NCBI GenBank assembly: GCA_045631225.1
Contig: JAZQUG010000014.1
Coordinates: 1-28,770 of the forward strand
Source: Fimenecus sp045631225
Lineage (GTDB): Bacteria; Bacillota; Clostridia; Oscillospirales; Acutalibacteraceae
Direction of reading: 5' to 3'
DNA length: 28,770 nucleotides
The position numbers were made by a program, and so were the translations under genes. Below the pieces are notes generated by a model. It was given only the letters and a program-made list of their open reading frames with translations. It ran no database searches and was not told where the DNA came from. Below are positions 6,289 to 13,351 of the stretch, one piece after another (within the stretch, counting starts at the first letter, position 1; every line of letters starts with the position of its first letter).

Positions 6289-7353
6289 ATGGAAATCAGA
6301 ATTGAAAAAACAACAACACCAAAGGCAAAGCCTGATTGGAAAAATTTAGGATTTGGTCACATTTTCACAGACCATATGTTTGTTATGGACTATGATGAAG
6401 GTATGGGTTGGCACGATGCAAGAGTTGTACCATATCAGCCTCTTTCTCTTGACCCATCAGCACTTGTTTTCCACTATGCTCAGGAATGTTTTGAAGGACT
6501 TAAGGCTTATCGTTGTGCAGATGGTAGCGTTCAGCTTTTCCGTCCTGACAAGAATGCTGAAAGAATGCAGTCAACTCACGACAGACTCTGTATTCCACAG
6601 ATTCCTGTTGCTGACTTTGTAGATGCAGTTAAGGCTCTTGTTGCAGTAGATAAGGATTGGGTTCCATCAGAGCCTGACACAAGCCTTTATATCAGACCAT
6701 TCACAATTGCTACTGAACCAATTCTTGGTGTTAAGGCATCAGCTAAGTATCAGTTCATCGTTATCTGTTCACCATCAGGTGCTTATTATGCAGAAGGTCT
6801 TAATCCTGTTAAGATTTATGTTGAAGAAGAATTTGTACGTGCTTGTCCGGGTGGTACAGGTGCTATCAAGTGTGGTGGTAACTATGCAGCTTCTATGGCA
6901 GCAGGTGAAAAGGCACATAAGCTTGGTTATTCACAGGTTCTCTGGCTTGACGGTGTTGAAAGAAAGTATGTTGAAGAAGTTGGTGCTATGAACATTATGT
7001 TCAAGCTTAACGGAGAAATCTATACAGCAGCAACATCAGGTACAGTTCTTCCCGGTATTACAAGAATGAGTTGTATCGAAGTTCTCAAGAATTGGGGATA
7101 CAAGGTAAATGAAGGCAAGCTTGCTATCGATACAGTTATGGAAGCAGGTAAAAACGGAACTCTTGAAGAAGTATTCGGAACAGGTACTGCAGCAGTTATT
7201 TCTCCTGTTGGTTCTCTCAGATATAAGGATGATGTTGTAGAAATCAACAACTTTGAAATCGGTGAACTTACACAGAAACTTTACGATACTCTTACAGGTA
7301 TCCAGTATGGCAAACTCGAAGACACATTCGGTTGGACAGTTAAAGTCGATTAA
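6289..7353 (+). CDS. ilvE: Branched-chain amino acid aminotransferase
   Basis: PLP-dependent transfer of the amino group between glutamate and the 2-oxo acids of valine, leucine and isoleucine; cytoplasmic. 354 residues, the normal length for the longer (BCAT-type) class IV aminotransferases. Seen: HYAQECFEGLKAYR, LYIRPF, the PLP lysine in GAIKCGGNYAAS (Lys194), the cofactor glutamate region EEVGAMNIMF, the phosphate-loop region TAATSGTVLPGITR, and EVFGTGTAAVISPVG near the C-terminus. Ribosome site GGAGA lies before ATG 6289. No other ilv/leu genes are nearby. It may be read through from the dehydratase gene upstream, and a strong terminator (7376-7405) ends the unit. Arg codons are 8 AGA and 3 CGT. 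Confidence 0.97.
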   Translation: MEIRIEKTTTPKAKPDWKNLGFGHIFTDHMFVMDYDEGMGWHDARVVPYQPLSLDPSALVFHYAQECFEGLKAYRCADGSVQLFRPDKNAERMQSTHDRLCIPQIPVADFVDAVKALVAVDKDWVPSEPDTSLYIRPFTIATEPILGVKASAKYQFIVICSPSGAYYAEGLNPVKIYVEEEFVRACPGGTGAIKCGGNYAASMAAGEKAHKLGYSQVLWLDGVERKYVEEVGAMNIMFKLNGEIYTAATSGTVLPGITRMSCIEVLKNWGYKVNEGKLAIDTVMEAGKNGTLEEVFGTGTAAVISPVGSLRYKDDVVEINNFEIGELTQKLYDTLTGIQYGKLEDTFGWTVKVD

Positions 7354-7375
7354 TTTAATCAAAATATACAGTAAA

Positions 7376-7405
7376 GGACAGGCTTGTAAAAGTCTGTTCT
7401 TTTTT
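7376..7405 (+). terminator. Intrinsic terminator after ilvE
   Basis: GGACAGGCTT (7376-7385) pairs over ten positions (two G.T) with AAGTCTGTTC (7390-7399) across a GTAA loop, followed by six T. Confidence 0.9.
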
Positions 7406-7417
7406 GTTAAAATACAC

Positions 7418-7446
7418 TTGACAAATGGTTACTACAGATGTAGTAT
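7418..7446 (+). promoter_or_regulatory. Promoter of the BlaI/BlaR1-like operon
   Basis: TTGACA (7418-7423), 17-base spacer, TAGTAT (7441-7446). Operator 1 (7430-7445) covers half the spacer and most of the -10, so a bound repressor would exclude RNA polymerase. Confidence 0.8.
7430..7445. promoter_or_regulatory. BlaI/MecI-type operator 1
   Basis: TACTACAGATGTAGTA is a near-perfect palindrome (7-bp arms around GA) holding the TACA/TGTA core bound by BlaI/MecI/CopY repressors. It overlaps the -10 element of the operon promoter. Confidence 0.85.
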
Positions 7447-7455
7447 GTAATTAGA

Positions 7456-7471
7456 TACTACACTTGTAGGA
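7456..7471. promoter_or_regulatory. BlaI/MecI-type operator 2 (imperfect)
   Basis: TACTACACTTGTAGGA repeats operator 1 with a degenerate right arm. Centre-to-centre distance is 26 bases. It lies in the leader and overlaps the ribosome site AGGAGG (7468-7473), which explains the weaker right half. Confidence 0.7.
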
Positions 7472-7480
7472 GGGTTTGTT

Positions 7481-7843
7481 ATGAACTTATCAGAAAGAGA
7501 ATGGACGGTGCTTAATGCACTATGGGAAACTAATGGTGCAGAGCTCGGTGAAATTGTCAATAAGCTTTACCCACAGACCAAATGGAACAGAAATACTGTT
7601 CTTACTTACCTTACACGAATGGAAACAAAGGGACTTGTAAAAATTGACAAAAAAGTTTCACCACACCTTTATCACGCAACGATAGACCGTGAGAGCTGTC
7701 AGCAAAAGGAACGAGAAAGTTTTTTAAATCGTGTTTACAGTGGTTCAACAGGAGATTTAATCGCAGCTTTTTTAAAGGAAGAACGCATTTCACAGGAGGA
7801 AATTGAAAACTTACGCAAGATTCTTGACGATATGGAGGTGTAG
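7481..7843 (+). CDS. BlaI/MecI/CopY-family transcriptional repressor
   Basis: 120 residues, typical family length. N-terminal winged helix (LSEREWTVLNALWE, GAELGEIVNKLY, RNTVLTYLTRMETKGLV, wing near KKVSPHLYHA), then a helical dimerisation tail (LIAAFLKEERISQEEIENLRKILDDME). In BlaI/MecI systems the partner membrane protease triggers cleavage of the repressor, freeing the promoter; the matching operators at 7430 and 7456 imply autoregulation. ATG 7481 follows AGGAGGG. The stop is two bases before the protease gene. No beta-lactamase or PBP gene is in the operon, so the regulated response is probably something other than classical beta-lactam resistance. Confidence 0.93.
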   Translation: MNLSEREWTVLNALWETNGAELGEIVNKLYPQTKWNRNTVLTYLTRMETKGLVKIDKKVSPHLYHATIDRESCQQKERESFLNRVYSGSTGDLIAAFLKEERISQEEIENLRKILDDMEV

Positions 7844-7845
7844 TT

Positions 7846-9774
7846 ATGTTTGATATATGGGGATTTCTTTTACAGACTCTTACCATTTCGGGTGTTGCAG
7901 CATTACTTCTTGTTATAAAATCACTTTTGAAGGATAAGCTACCTCCAAAATGGCATTTTGCAGTTTGGAGTGTTCTTGGGATTATGACTCTGTTTCCGGC
8001 AGGAATATTTAGCAGATATGCATTATTTAATTGGCAGACTTTCATTGAATTTGTAAAACTTCTTATGAAAGATTACAGTTTCACACGAGTATTATTTCCA
8101 ATTCCAATAATAAAAGATGTTCCGAACACATTGGCTGAATGGATTTTCGCTGTTTATGTAGCAGGTGTAATAATAAGTATTTTTGTATATCTTTTATCAT
8201 ATATAAGAATTCGTATTGTATTACGCAAGGGCAATTCACCTGATATTGAAACAATTTCAACTATTAATACTATTGGGCACAAATACAAAATCAAGCCTTG
8301 TAAGATTGTTGTGGTTGCAAATCTTCCAAGTGCTTTCGTGTGTGGAATTATACGACCTATACTCGTTGTACCTGACAAGACACTTGATGAAAAAGTTATT
8401 CTTCATGAACTTTTTCACTTGAAAAACAAGGACACATTATGGAGTATCGTAATATGCATTTTGCGTTGTCTTCATTGGTGTAACCCTCTTATAAACTACT
8501 GTGCAAATCTTGCAATCAATGATATGGAATCACGCTGTGACCAGTTTGTACTTGAACAGCTTGAGGGAGAAGAACGCAGAGATTACGGTAGAATTCTTCT
8601 ATCAATGTCAAATGAACGATTTGCAAAGACACCCGGTAGCACCTGCATTAATAATGGTGGTAAAAACATCCGTGAAAGAATTGAAGCTATTGCAAGATTC
8701 AAAAAATATCCTGTTGGAATGAGCCTTGTTTCAGTTTGTGTTATTATCGCTCTTGGTTGCTCTCTTGTAATAGGTGTTCAGGCAACGGATATTCCTCATT
8801 CACATAAAACTGATAAATGGTCATTTGCAAAAGCAAAAAGTTCATATTGCACAACTTATGCAGGAGCATTTGACACTTATGTAAAAGCAGTTATGACAGA
8901 GAGCATAAATTACAGAATCATGTGTGCTCCTGAAAAAATACAAAAGGAACTTATTGAATCCGAAAACAGCAGATGGGATGAGTGTGGACTTAACAGACTA
9001 CAGGACAGAAGTGAAAACTATTATATTTACAATCTTGAAATGCCACAAGAAGATGTATATGAAGGACTCCTTGTAATAAAACTTGTTAATGTACCTGACG
9101 GTTATGAATGGGTAGAAGGAAAACATTATGTTGCTCACCAGAAAATTCGTGCTTTTAAGGAAAACAGTCGTTGGGTTGTTACTCCGTTAAACAAACTCCA
9201 ATACACTTTAACAGATAAGAATTTCGGCAGATACGGTTGTACGGACCTTCCCGCAATTACTTATACAGATACAGTTTCTGATTATAAAGTCGATATTGCT
9301 TTCCAGACTATATATATGGTTGATAATATGGTTCAGAATCAGGATGCATTATCTTCAATGCTTGGTAATTCATACTCATACAATACTACACCTATATTAA
9401 ATGCTAAATTCAGCGAAGCATATGACAACCAAGAAACAAATCTAACACACCTGGGAACACAAGAAGAAAGAGATTTAATTAACAGAATAGGCATTTCCGT
9501 TGCATCCGTTTATCTGGGTCAGGAAAGACCTGATGAACTGACTCCTGCTAAAGGTTCTTTAGATACATCATCCTCAAGCACTGACGGAACAAGTTTTGCT
9601 GTCAGAAGTACAGACTTCGACTGGGGTAACTCAATTACCTTAACGGGTGGCGGAGGTGGAGGAACATACAGTCACTTAATAAATTTGAAAACTCCTGATT
9701 ACTATGTTGCAGACTTATATATCAATAATGAATTAGCTGCACAAATGGAACTGCATTTACAAGAGGAGGAATAA
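7846..9774 (+). CDS. BlaR1/MecR1-like membrane metalloprotease (M56) with atypical extracellular domain
   Basis: 642-residue integral membrane receptor-protease. The N-terminal half has hydrophobic segments (about 5-27, 37-60, 100-125) around a cytoplasmic gluzincin site: HELFH at 187-191, with the third ligand Glu228 and Asp232 in NDMESRCDQFV. A last membrane helix spans about 288-312. The following 330 residues should lie outside the cell. In BlaR1 this is a penicillin-binding sensor; here no KTG/KSG box is visible and the only SxxK (SFAK, just after the last helix) looks accidental. The tail is Ser/Gly-rich (TSSSSTDG, GGGGGG), acidic and ends LQEEE. It probably senses another envelope signal and inactivates the adjacent repressor. 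Ribosome site GGAGG lies in the end of the repressor gene. Confidence 0.92.
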   Translation: MFDIWGFLLQTLTISGVAALLLVIKSLLKDKLPPKWHFAVWSVLGIMTLFPAGIFSRYALFNWQTFIEFVKLLMKDYSFTRVLFPIPIIKDVPNTLAEWIFAVYVAGVIISIFVYLLSYIRIRIVLRKGNSPDIETISTINTIGHKYKIKPCKIVVVANLPSAFVCGIIRPILVVPDKTLDEKVILHELFHLKNKDTLWSIVICILRCLHWCNPLINYCANLAINDMESRCDQFVLEQLEGEERRDYGRILLSMSNERFAKTPGSTCINNGGKNIRERIEAIARFKKYPVGMSLVSVCVIIALGCSLVIGVQATDIPHSHKTDKWSFAKAKSSYCTTYAGAFDTYVKAVMTESINYRIMCAPEKIQKELIESENSRWDECGLNRLQDRSENYYIYNLEMPQEDVYEGLLVIKLVNVPDGYEWVEGKHYVAHQKIRAFKENSRWVVTPLNKLQYTLTDKNFGRYGCTDLPAITYTDTVSDYKVDIAFQTIYMVDNMVQNQDALSSMLGNSYSYNTTPILNAKFSEAYDNQETNLTHLGTQEERDLINRIGISVASVYLGQERPDELTPAKGSLDTSSSSTDGTSFAVRSTDFDWGNSITLTGGGGGGTYSHLINLKTPDYYVADLYINNELAAQMELHLQEEE

Positions 9775-9777
9775 AAA

Positions 9778-10374
9778 ATGACAGATTATACAAAAGTATA
9801 TAACGGTATTTCAAAGGTAATCTGGAGTTATTTCTTCTTGTATTTCAATATTAATTTAGGTACAATTTCAATTCTTCCATCCTTTGTGGGATACATCTTG
9901 TTTTCAGGTGCAATTGATTTATTAAAGGATGAAGAACGAGAACTTTCTCTTTTAAAACCATTGTGCATGATTTTAGGAGTCTGGGAAGGAATAGAGTGGT
10001 TGGCTAATTGTGTAGGGTATAGTTTTGACGGAAAATGGCAGTTTATCACCTTAATAATAGGTTTGGTGAATCTTTATTTTCACTTCCAGTTCATAACAAA
10101 TCTCGCTTCAATTGCAACAAAACATCAACAGGAAAACTGTTCGTATGATAAAAAATTACTCACATACAGAACTGTTCAGACCATTATGTTGACAATCATT
10201 TTGGTAATAACTAATCTTTATTCTCTTTTCAATGAAATATGGGTTTATGTATCTTTAATTTTTGCAATATGTTATATTATTATCTGCCTTTACATAATGG
10301 CAACATTAAGTGGACTAAAAAAGCATTTGCAAACAGATAATATATTTGAGGATGAAAATAATATAGAGATGTAA
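9778..10374 (+). CDS. Membrane protein of unknown function, third gene of the BlaIR-like operon
   Basis: 198 residues, not recognised. Predicted helices near 14-48 (two short hydrophobic stretches with NINLGTISILPSFVGYILF), 60-82, 88-115, 130-152 and 152-176; both ends polar; the C-terminus is acidic (NIFEDENNIEM). No signal peptide and no enzymatic motif. The start is three bases after the protease stop, with AGAGGAGG upstream, so it is certainly in the operon. Candidate roles are an accessory of the sensor or the effector that the circuit controls; its length and layout do not match known immunity or transporter families I can name. Confidence 0.85.
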   Translation: MTDYTKVYNGISKVIWSYFFLYFNINLGTISILPSFVGYILFSGAIDLLKDEERELSLLKPLCMILGVWEGIEWLANCVGYSFDGKWQFITLIIGLVNLYFHFQFITNLASIATKHQQENCSYDKKLLTYRTVQTIMLTIILVITNLYSLFNEIWVYVSLIFAICYIIICLYIMATLSGLKKHLQTDNIFEDENNIEM

Positions 10375-10379
10375 TCAAG

Positions 10380-10411
10380 TCAGCGGTAAGAGTTTCTTAC
10401 CGCTGATTTTT
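10380..10411 (+). terminator. Intrinsic terminator of the BlaIR-like operon
   Basis: Twelve-bp perfect stem TCAGCGGTAAGA (10380-10391) / TCTTACCGCTGA (10395-10406) followed by TTTTT. It shares the CGGTAAGA/TCTTACCG core with the terminators at 13172 and 14920. Confidence 0.95.
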
Positions 10412-10413
10412 CA

Positions 10414-10442
10414 TTGACAAATACCTTTATTAATGATAAATT
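10414..10442 (+). promoter_or_regulatory. Probable promoter of the membrane-anchored hydrolase
   Basis: TTGACA (10414-10419), 17-base spacer, TAAATT (10437-10442). The -35 is consensus and the -10 weaker. It begins just after the preceding terminator. Confidence 0.5.
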
Positions 10443-10462
10443 TGAATAAAGAGGTGTAACTT

Positions 10463-11302
10463 ATGAATAAAGGTAAAAAAGCATTAAAAATTATTGGTTC
10501 TGTTGCATTGGCTGTTGTGGTTGGTGCAGGAATATGGCAGGTTGCTGTGCATCAGCAGTCAAAGAAATATAATATGATTACACTTGATACAAGCAATGTA
10601 CCGACTCCTGTTACAACTCCTGTAAAGGAAGATGATATTCAGTTAAGTGATGTTAAGATGCACTATTCTGTTTATGGTGATAAGGGACATCCTTTTATTC
10701 TTGTTCACGGTAATGGGGGAAGTCAGGACTCACTTAAAGAGGCTGCAACATATCTTGCAAATGATTATATAGTCTATGTAATTGAAAGTCGTTGTCATGG
10801 ACAAAGCAGTGACCCTGGAGTTATATCCTATGACCTTATGGCAAAGGATATCAAGGAGTTTATTGAAGCTATGGAGCTGACAAAGCCATATCTGATGGGG
10901 CATAGCGATGGCGGTATAAATGCACTTACAGTGGCTTATACATATCCCGACTTACTTGGTGGTTTTATCTCTTGTGGTGCAAATACAACTCCTGATACAT
11001 TCAAGCCATATTTCACTATCGCAGTTAAAGTGAATGACATTTTTAATCCGAATAAACTTAACGATATGATGCTCACATTACCTCAGATGAATGAAGAATT
11101 ACTTTCAAAAATTACTTGTCCTTCTTATATTGTAGCAGGTGAATTTGATATAATGTGGTTGTCCGATTCTGTGTTTATCCACGAAAGCATCAAGGATAGT
11201 AAAATTGCTATCATAAAAGGCGCTGACCATTCATCATACATCTCACAAGATGGCAAACAAGCATATGCTTTAGCAAAAGATTTTTTCAGTACAATTGAAT
11301 AG
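10463..11302 (+). CDS. Membrane-anchored alpha/beta hydrolase
   Basis: 279 residues. The N-terminal helix (about 9-28, IIGSVALAVVVGAGIW) has no clear cleavage site, so the enzyme is probably anchored with its catalytic domain outside. Alpha/beta hydrolase signatures: HGNGG oxyanion region (about 84-88), ESRCHGQS, nucleophile Ser148 in GHSDGG, acid Asp229 (GEFDIMW), catalytic His256 (GADHSSY). The substrate is unknown; relatives include esterases and C-C hydrolases. It stands alone between terminators, upstream of the GH3-family gene. Ribosome site AAGAGGTG lies before ATG 10463. Confidence 0.92.
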   Translation: MNKGKKALKIIGSVALAVVVGAGIWQVAVHQQSKKYNMITLDTSNVPTPVTTPVKEDDIQLSDVKMHYSVYGDKGHPFILVHGNGGSQDSLKEAATYLANDYIVYVIESRCHGQSSDPGVISYDLMAKDIKEFIEAMELTKPYLMGHSDGGINALTVAYTYPDLLGGFISCGANTTPDTFKPYFTIAVKVNDIFNPNKLNDMMLTLPQMNEELLSKITCPSYIVAGEFDIMWLSDSVFIHESIKDSKIAIIKGADHSSYISQDGKQAYALAKDFFSTIE

Positions 11303-11310
11303 CAGATACT

Positions 11311-11346
11311 ATAGAGAGTAGAAATACTCTCTATTTTTAATTTTTT
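11311..11346 (+). terminator. Intrinsic terminator after the anchored hydrolase
   Basis: ATAGAGAGTA (11311-11320) pairs perfectly with TACTCTCTAT (11325-11334) across GAAA, followed by TTTTAATTTTTT. Confidence 0.9.
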
Positions 11347-11367
11347 CCACATTATGTCGTTTAACTA

Positions 11368-11397
11368 TTGCATTTTCATGTATATATATGGTATAAT
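11368..11397 (+). promoter_or_regulatory. Promoter of the GH3-family gene
   Basis: TTGCAT (11368-11373), 18-base spacer, extended -10 TGGTATAAT with TATAAT at 11392-11397. Confidence 0.8.
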
Positions 11398-11431
11398 TAC
11401 GCGAATATAAAAATGATAGGATGTGTTAATT

Positions 11432-13162
11432 ATGGCATTTTCAGACATCGGCATTCTCCTTGGTGATGTTACTCTTGCTGAAGTAAATCACGCTACAAAA
11501 GACCCTATGAAAGCACAGGAAAAGACTCTTAAGAAGATTCTTAAGAAAAATAAGAACTGTGAACTCGGTAAAAAGTACAACTTCGATAACATTAAAACAA
11601 TTGCAGATTATCAGAAGATGGTTCCTCTCTCAACTTATGATGATTACGCTCCTTATGTTGACAGAATGATACATAACAAAGAAAACAACCTTATGTTTAC
11701 AGGTTGGAACGTTCGTTACTGCTCATCTTCAGGTAGTGTTGGTAAGCCAAAAATTCTTCCAAAGAGTGTTAAGGACCTTTGGACTATGCAGTGTGTTGGT
11801 TTCTCAGGTACTGTTGCAACATCAGCACATCATCTTAAAAAATACAAGAACAAAAAGATGCCTGCACAGATGGGTCCTCTTGTTCTTATTCTTACAGGAC
11901 ATCCGCTTGAAGACGGTAAAATGTGTAATGGTGCAGCTCAGATTCCTGTTTTGTATCTTCTTCCGATTACTCGTTTCTTCTGTACATCACCAAGTTCATT
12001 GCTTGTTCCTGAACACGAAGAGCTTCTTGATACATCATATCTTCAGCTTCGTTTTGCTCTTGAAAACAGCAAAGTAAGTTATATCGGTTCTCTTGTTATC
12101 ACTCTTGTTACAACAATGTTTGATTACCTTAAAGAGAATTGGGAAATGCTTTGTGATGATATTGAAAAGGGTATTATTAACCCTAACATCAAGATTACTC
12201 CTGAACTCAAAGCAGAATATTCAAAGAAGTTCAAACCAAATCCAAAGAGAGCTGCTGAACTTCGCAGAGAATTCGAAAAGGGATTTGATGACCCAATCGC
12301 TCCGAGAATCTGGCCAAAGCTTACATGGGCTTATGGTATGGTTGGTTCAAACCTTAAGGTGTTCGTTGAAAAGCTCCGTAAATACATCGGTGATGATGTT
12401 CCAATCCACGGTATGGGCTTTGCCGCTGCTGAAGGCTTCTTTGCAATGGCTACAAAGCTTGACTCTCACGACGGTACTCTTCTTCCACACACTCTCTTCT
12501 ACGAATTCTTACCAATCAGTGACGATGATGAAGATGATATAGATGAAACAAAGGCATTACTTATCGACCAGCTTGAAATGGGCAAGAAATATGAACTTGT
12601 TGTTTCAAACTTCTCAGGTCTTTACAGATACCGTATGGAAGACGTTGTTCAGGTTACAGGTATGCACAACAACACACCTACTATCGAGTTCCTTTACAGA
12701 AGAAACCTCGGTATGAACCTTGCTAACGAAAAGACAACAACAGAAATGGTTGATATGGCTGCAAAGCAGACTGCTGACGAAATGGGTAACGAATTTGTTG
12801 GTCATAGCCTTTACGCTGACTATTCAACAAACCCACCAAGATACTGTATGCTTGCTGAACCTGTTAACCCTGTTTCTGAAGAGGACAGACAGAAGTATAT
12901 TGATATTCTTGATGAAAAGTTCAAGCAGTTCAACGAAAAGTACTTCAAGTATCGTCGTTGGGGTATGATTAACAGACCTGAAGTTCTCTTCCTTCAGCCA
13001 AAGACATATTGGGATTACAGAGAATATCTCCGTTCAAAGGGTAAGGTTCTTAATCAGGTTAAGCCTGTTACAATCATCAACTCTGAGGAAAGATGTGAAT
13101 TCTTCTTCTCACACGTTGCAACTGAAACAGAGCTTCCATATAAGCCAAAATCAATGAAATAA
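11432..13162 (+). CDS. GH3-family acyl-adenylating enzyme (acyl-acid amido synthetase type)
   Basis: 576 residues, a full-length member of the family named after plant GH3 auxin-responsive proteins (adenylate-forming superfamily). Plant members activate a carboxylate such as a jasmonate or an auxin with ATP and conjugate it to an amino acid; bacterial substrates are mostly unknown. Seen: YCSSSGSVGKPK (nucleotide loop, Ser98-Lys105), KLTWAYGMVGSN, FYEFLP, YRYRMEDVV with Asp404, FLYRRNLGMNLANEK, and a C-terminal LNQVKPVT. ATG 11432 is chosen because AGGATG (11418-11423) is correctly spaced; an in-frame GTG at 11423 overlaps that site. No signal peptide, so cytoplasmic. It is monocistronic and flanked by two alpha/beta hydrolases. 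Codon use (CTT, GTT, AAG, AGA) suggests good expression. Confidence 0.9.
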   Translation: MAFSDIGILLGDVTLAEVNHATKDPMKAQEKTLKKILKKNKNCELGKKYNFDNIKTIADYQKMVPLSTYDDYAPYVDRMIHNKENNLMFTGWNVRYCSSSGSVGKPKILPKSVKDLWTMQCVGFSGTVATSAHHLKKYKNKKMPAQMGPLVLILTGHPLEDGKMCNGAAQIPVLYLLPITRFFCTSPSSLLVPEHEELLDTSYLQLRFALENSKVSYIGSLVITLVTTMFDYLKENWEMLCDDIEKGIINPNIKITPELKAEYSKKFKPNPKRAAELRREFEKGFDDPIAPRIWPKLTWAYGMVGSNLKVFVEKLRKYIGDDVPIHGMGFAAAEGFFAMATKLDSHDGTLLPHTLFYEFLPISDDDEDDIDETKALLIDQLEMGKKYELVVSNFSGLYRYRMEDVVQVTGMHNNTPTIEFLYRRNLGMNLANEKTTTEMVDMAAKQTADEMGNEFVGHSLYADYSTNPPRYCMLAEPVNPVSEEDRQKYIDILDEKFKQFNEKYFKYRRWGMINRPEVLFLQPKTYWDYREYLRSKGKVLNQVKPVTIINSEERCEFFFSHVATETELPYKPKSMK

Positions 13163-13171
13163 TATATTATC

Positions 13172-13200
13172 AAAACGGTAGGGCATTTTCTTACCGTTTT
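13172..13200 (+). terminator. Intrinsic terminator after the GH3-family gene
   Basis: AAAACGGTAGGG (13172-13183) pairs with TCTTACCGTTTT (13189-13200) over 12 positions with two G.T pairs. The T-run is formed by the 3' arm and the A-run opposite could serve the other strand. Confidence 0.85.
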
Positions 13201-13284
13201 GTGCGTTCTTGCGATTGTAAATTATAATTTGAATAAAATATATTATCACTACAAGCAGTAAATAGACGGAGTGTTTATTTGAGG

Positions 13285-13313
13285 TTGATTTTTTCAACAG
13301 ATTATGGTATAAT
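13285..13313 (+). promoter_or_regulatory. Promoter of the secreted LCAT-like hydrolase gene
   Basis: TTGATT (13285-13290), 17-base spacer, extended -10 TGGTATAAT with TATAAT at 13308-13313. The same ATGGTATAATT string occurs in the promoter at 11368-11397. Confidence 0.8.
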
Positions 13314-13351
13314 TGTTGAAAATAATAAAAATATTTAAGGATGTGTAGAAA

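Noticed and set aside
8815..8850. SxxK (SFAK) in the outer part of the BlaR1-like protein as a penicillin-binding serine
   Set aside because: It lies immediately after the membrane helix, with no accompanying SxN/YxN or KTG motif, so it is probably chance.
12093..12968. Long overlapping frames inside the GH3-family gene (113, 149 and 82 residues)
   Set aside because: Leu/Ser/Gln-rich shadow translations without ribosome sites; the GH3 frame carries all conserved motifs.
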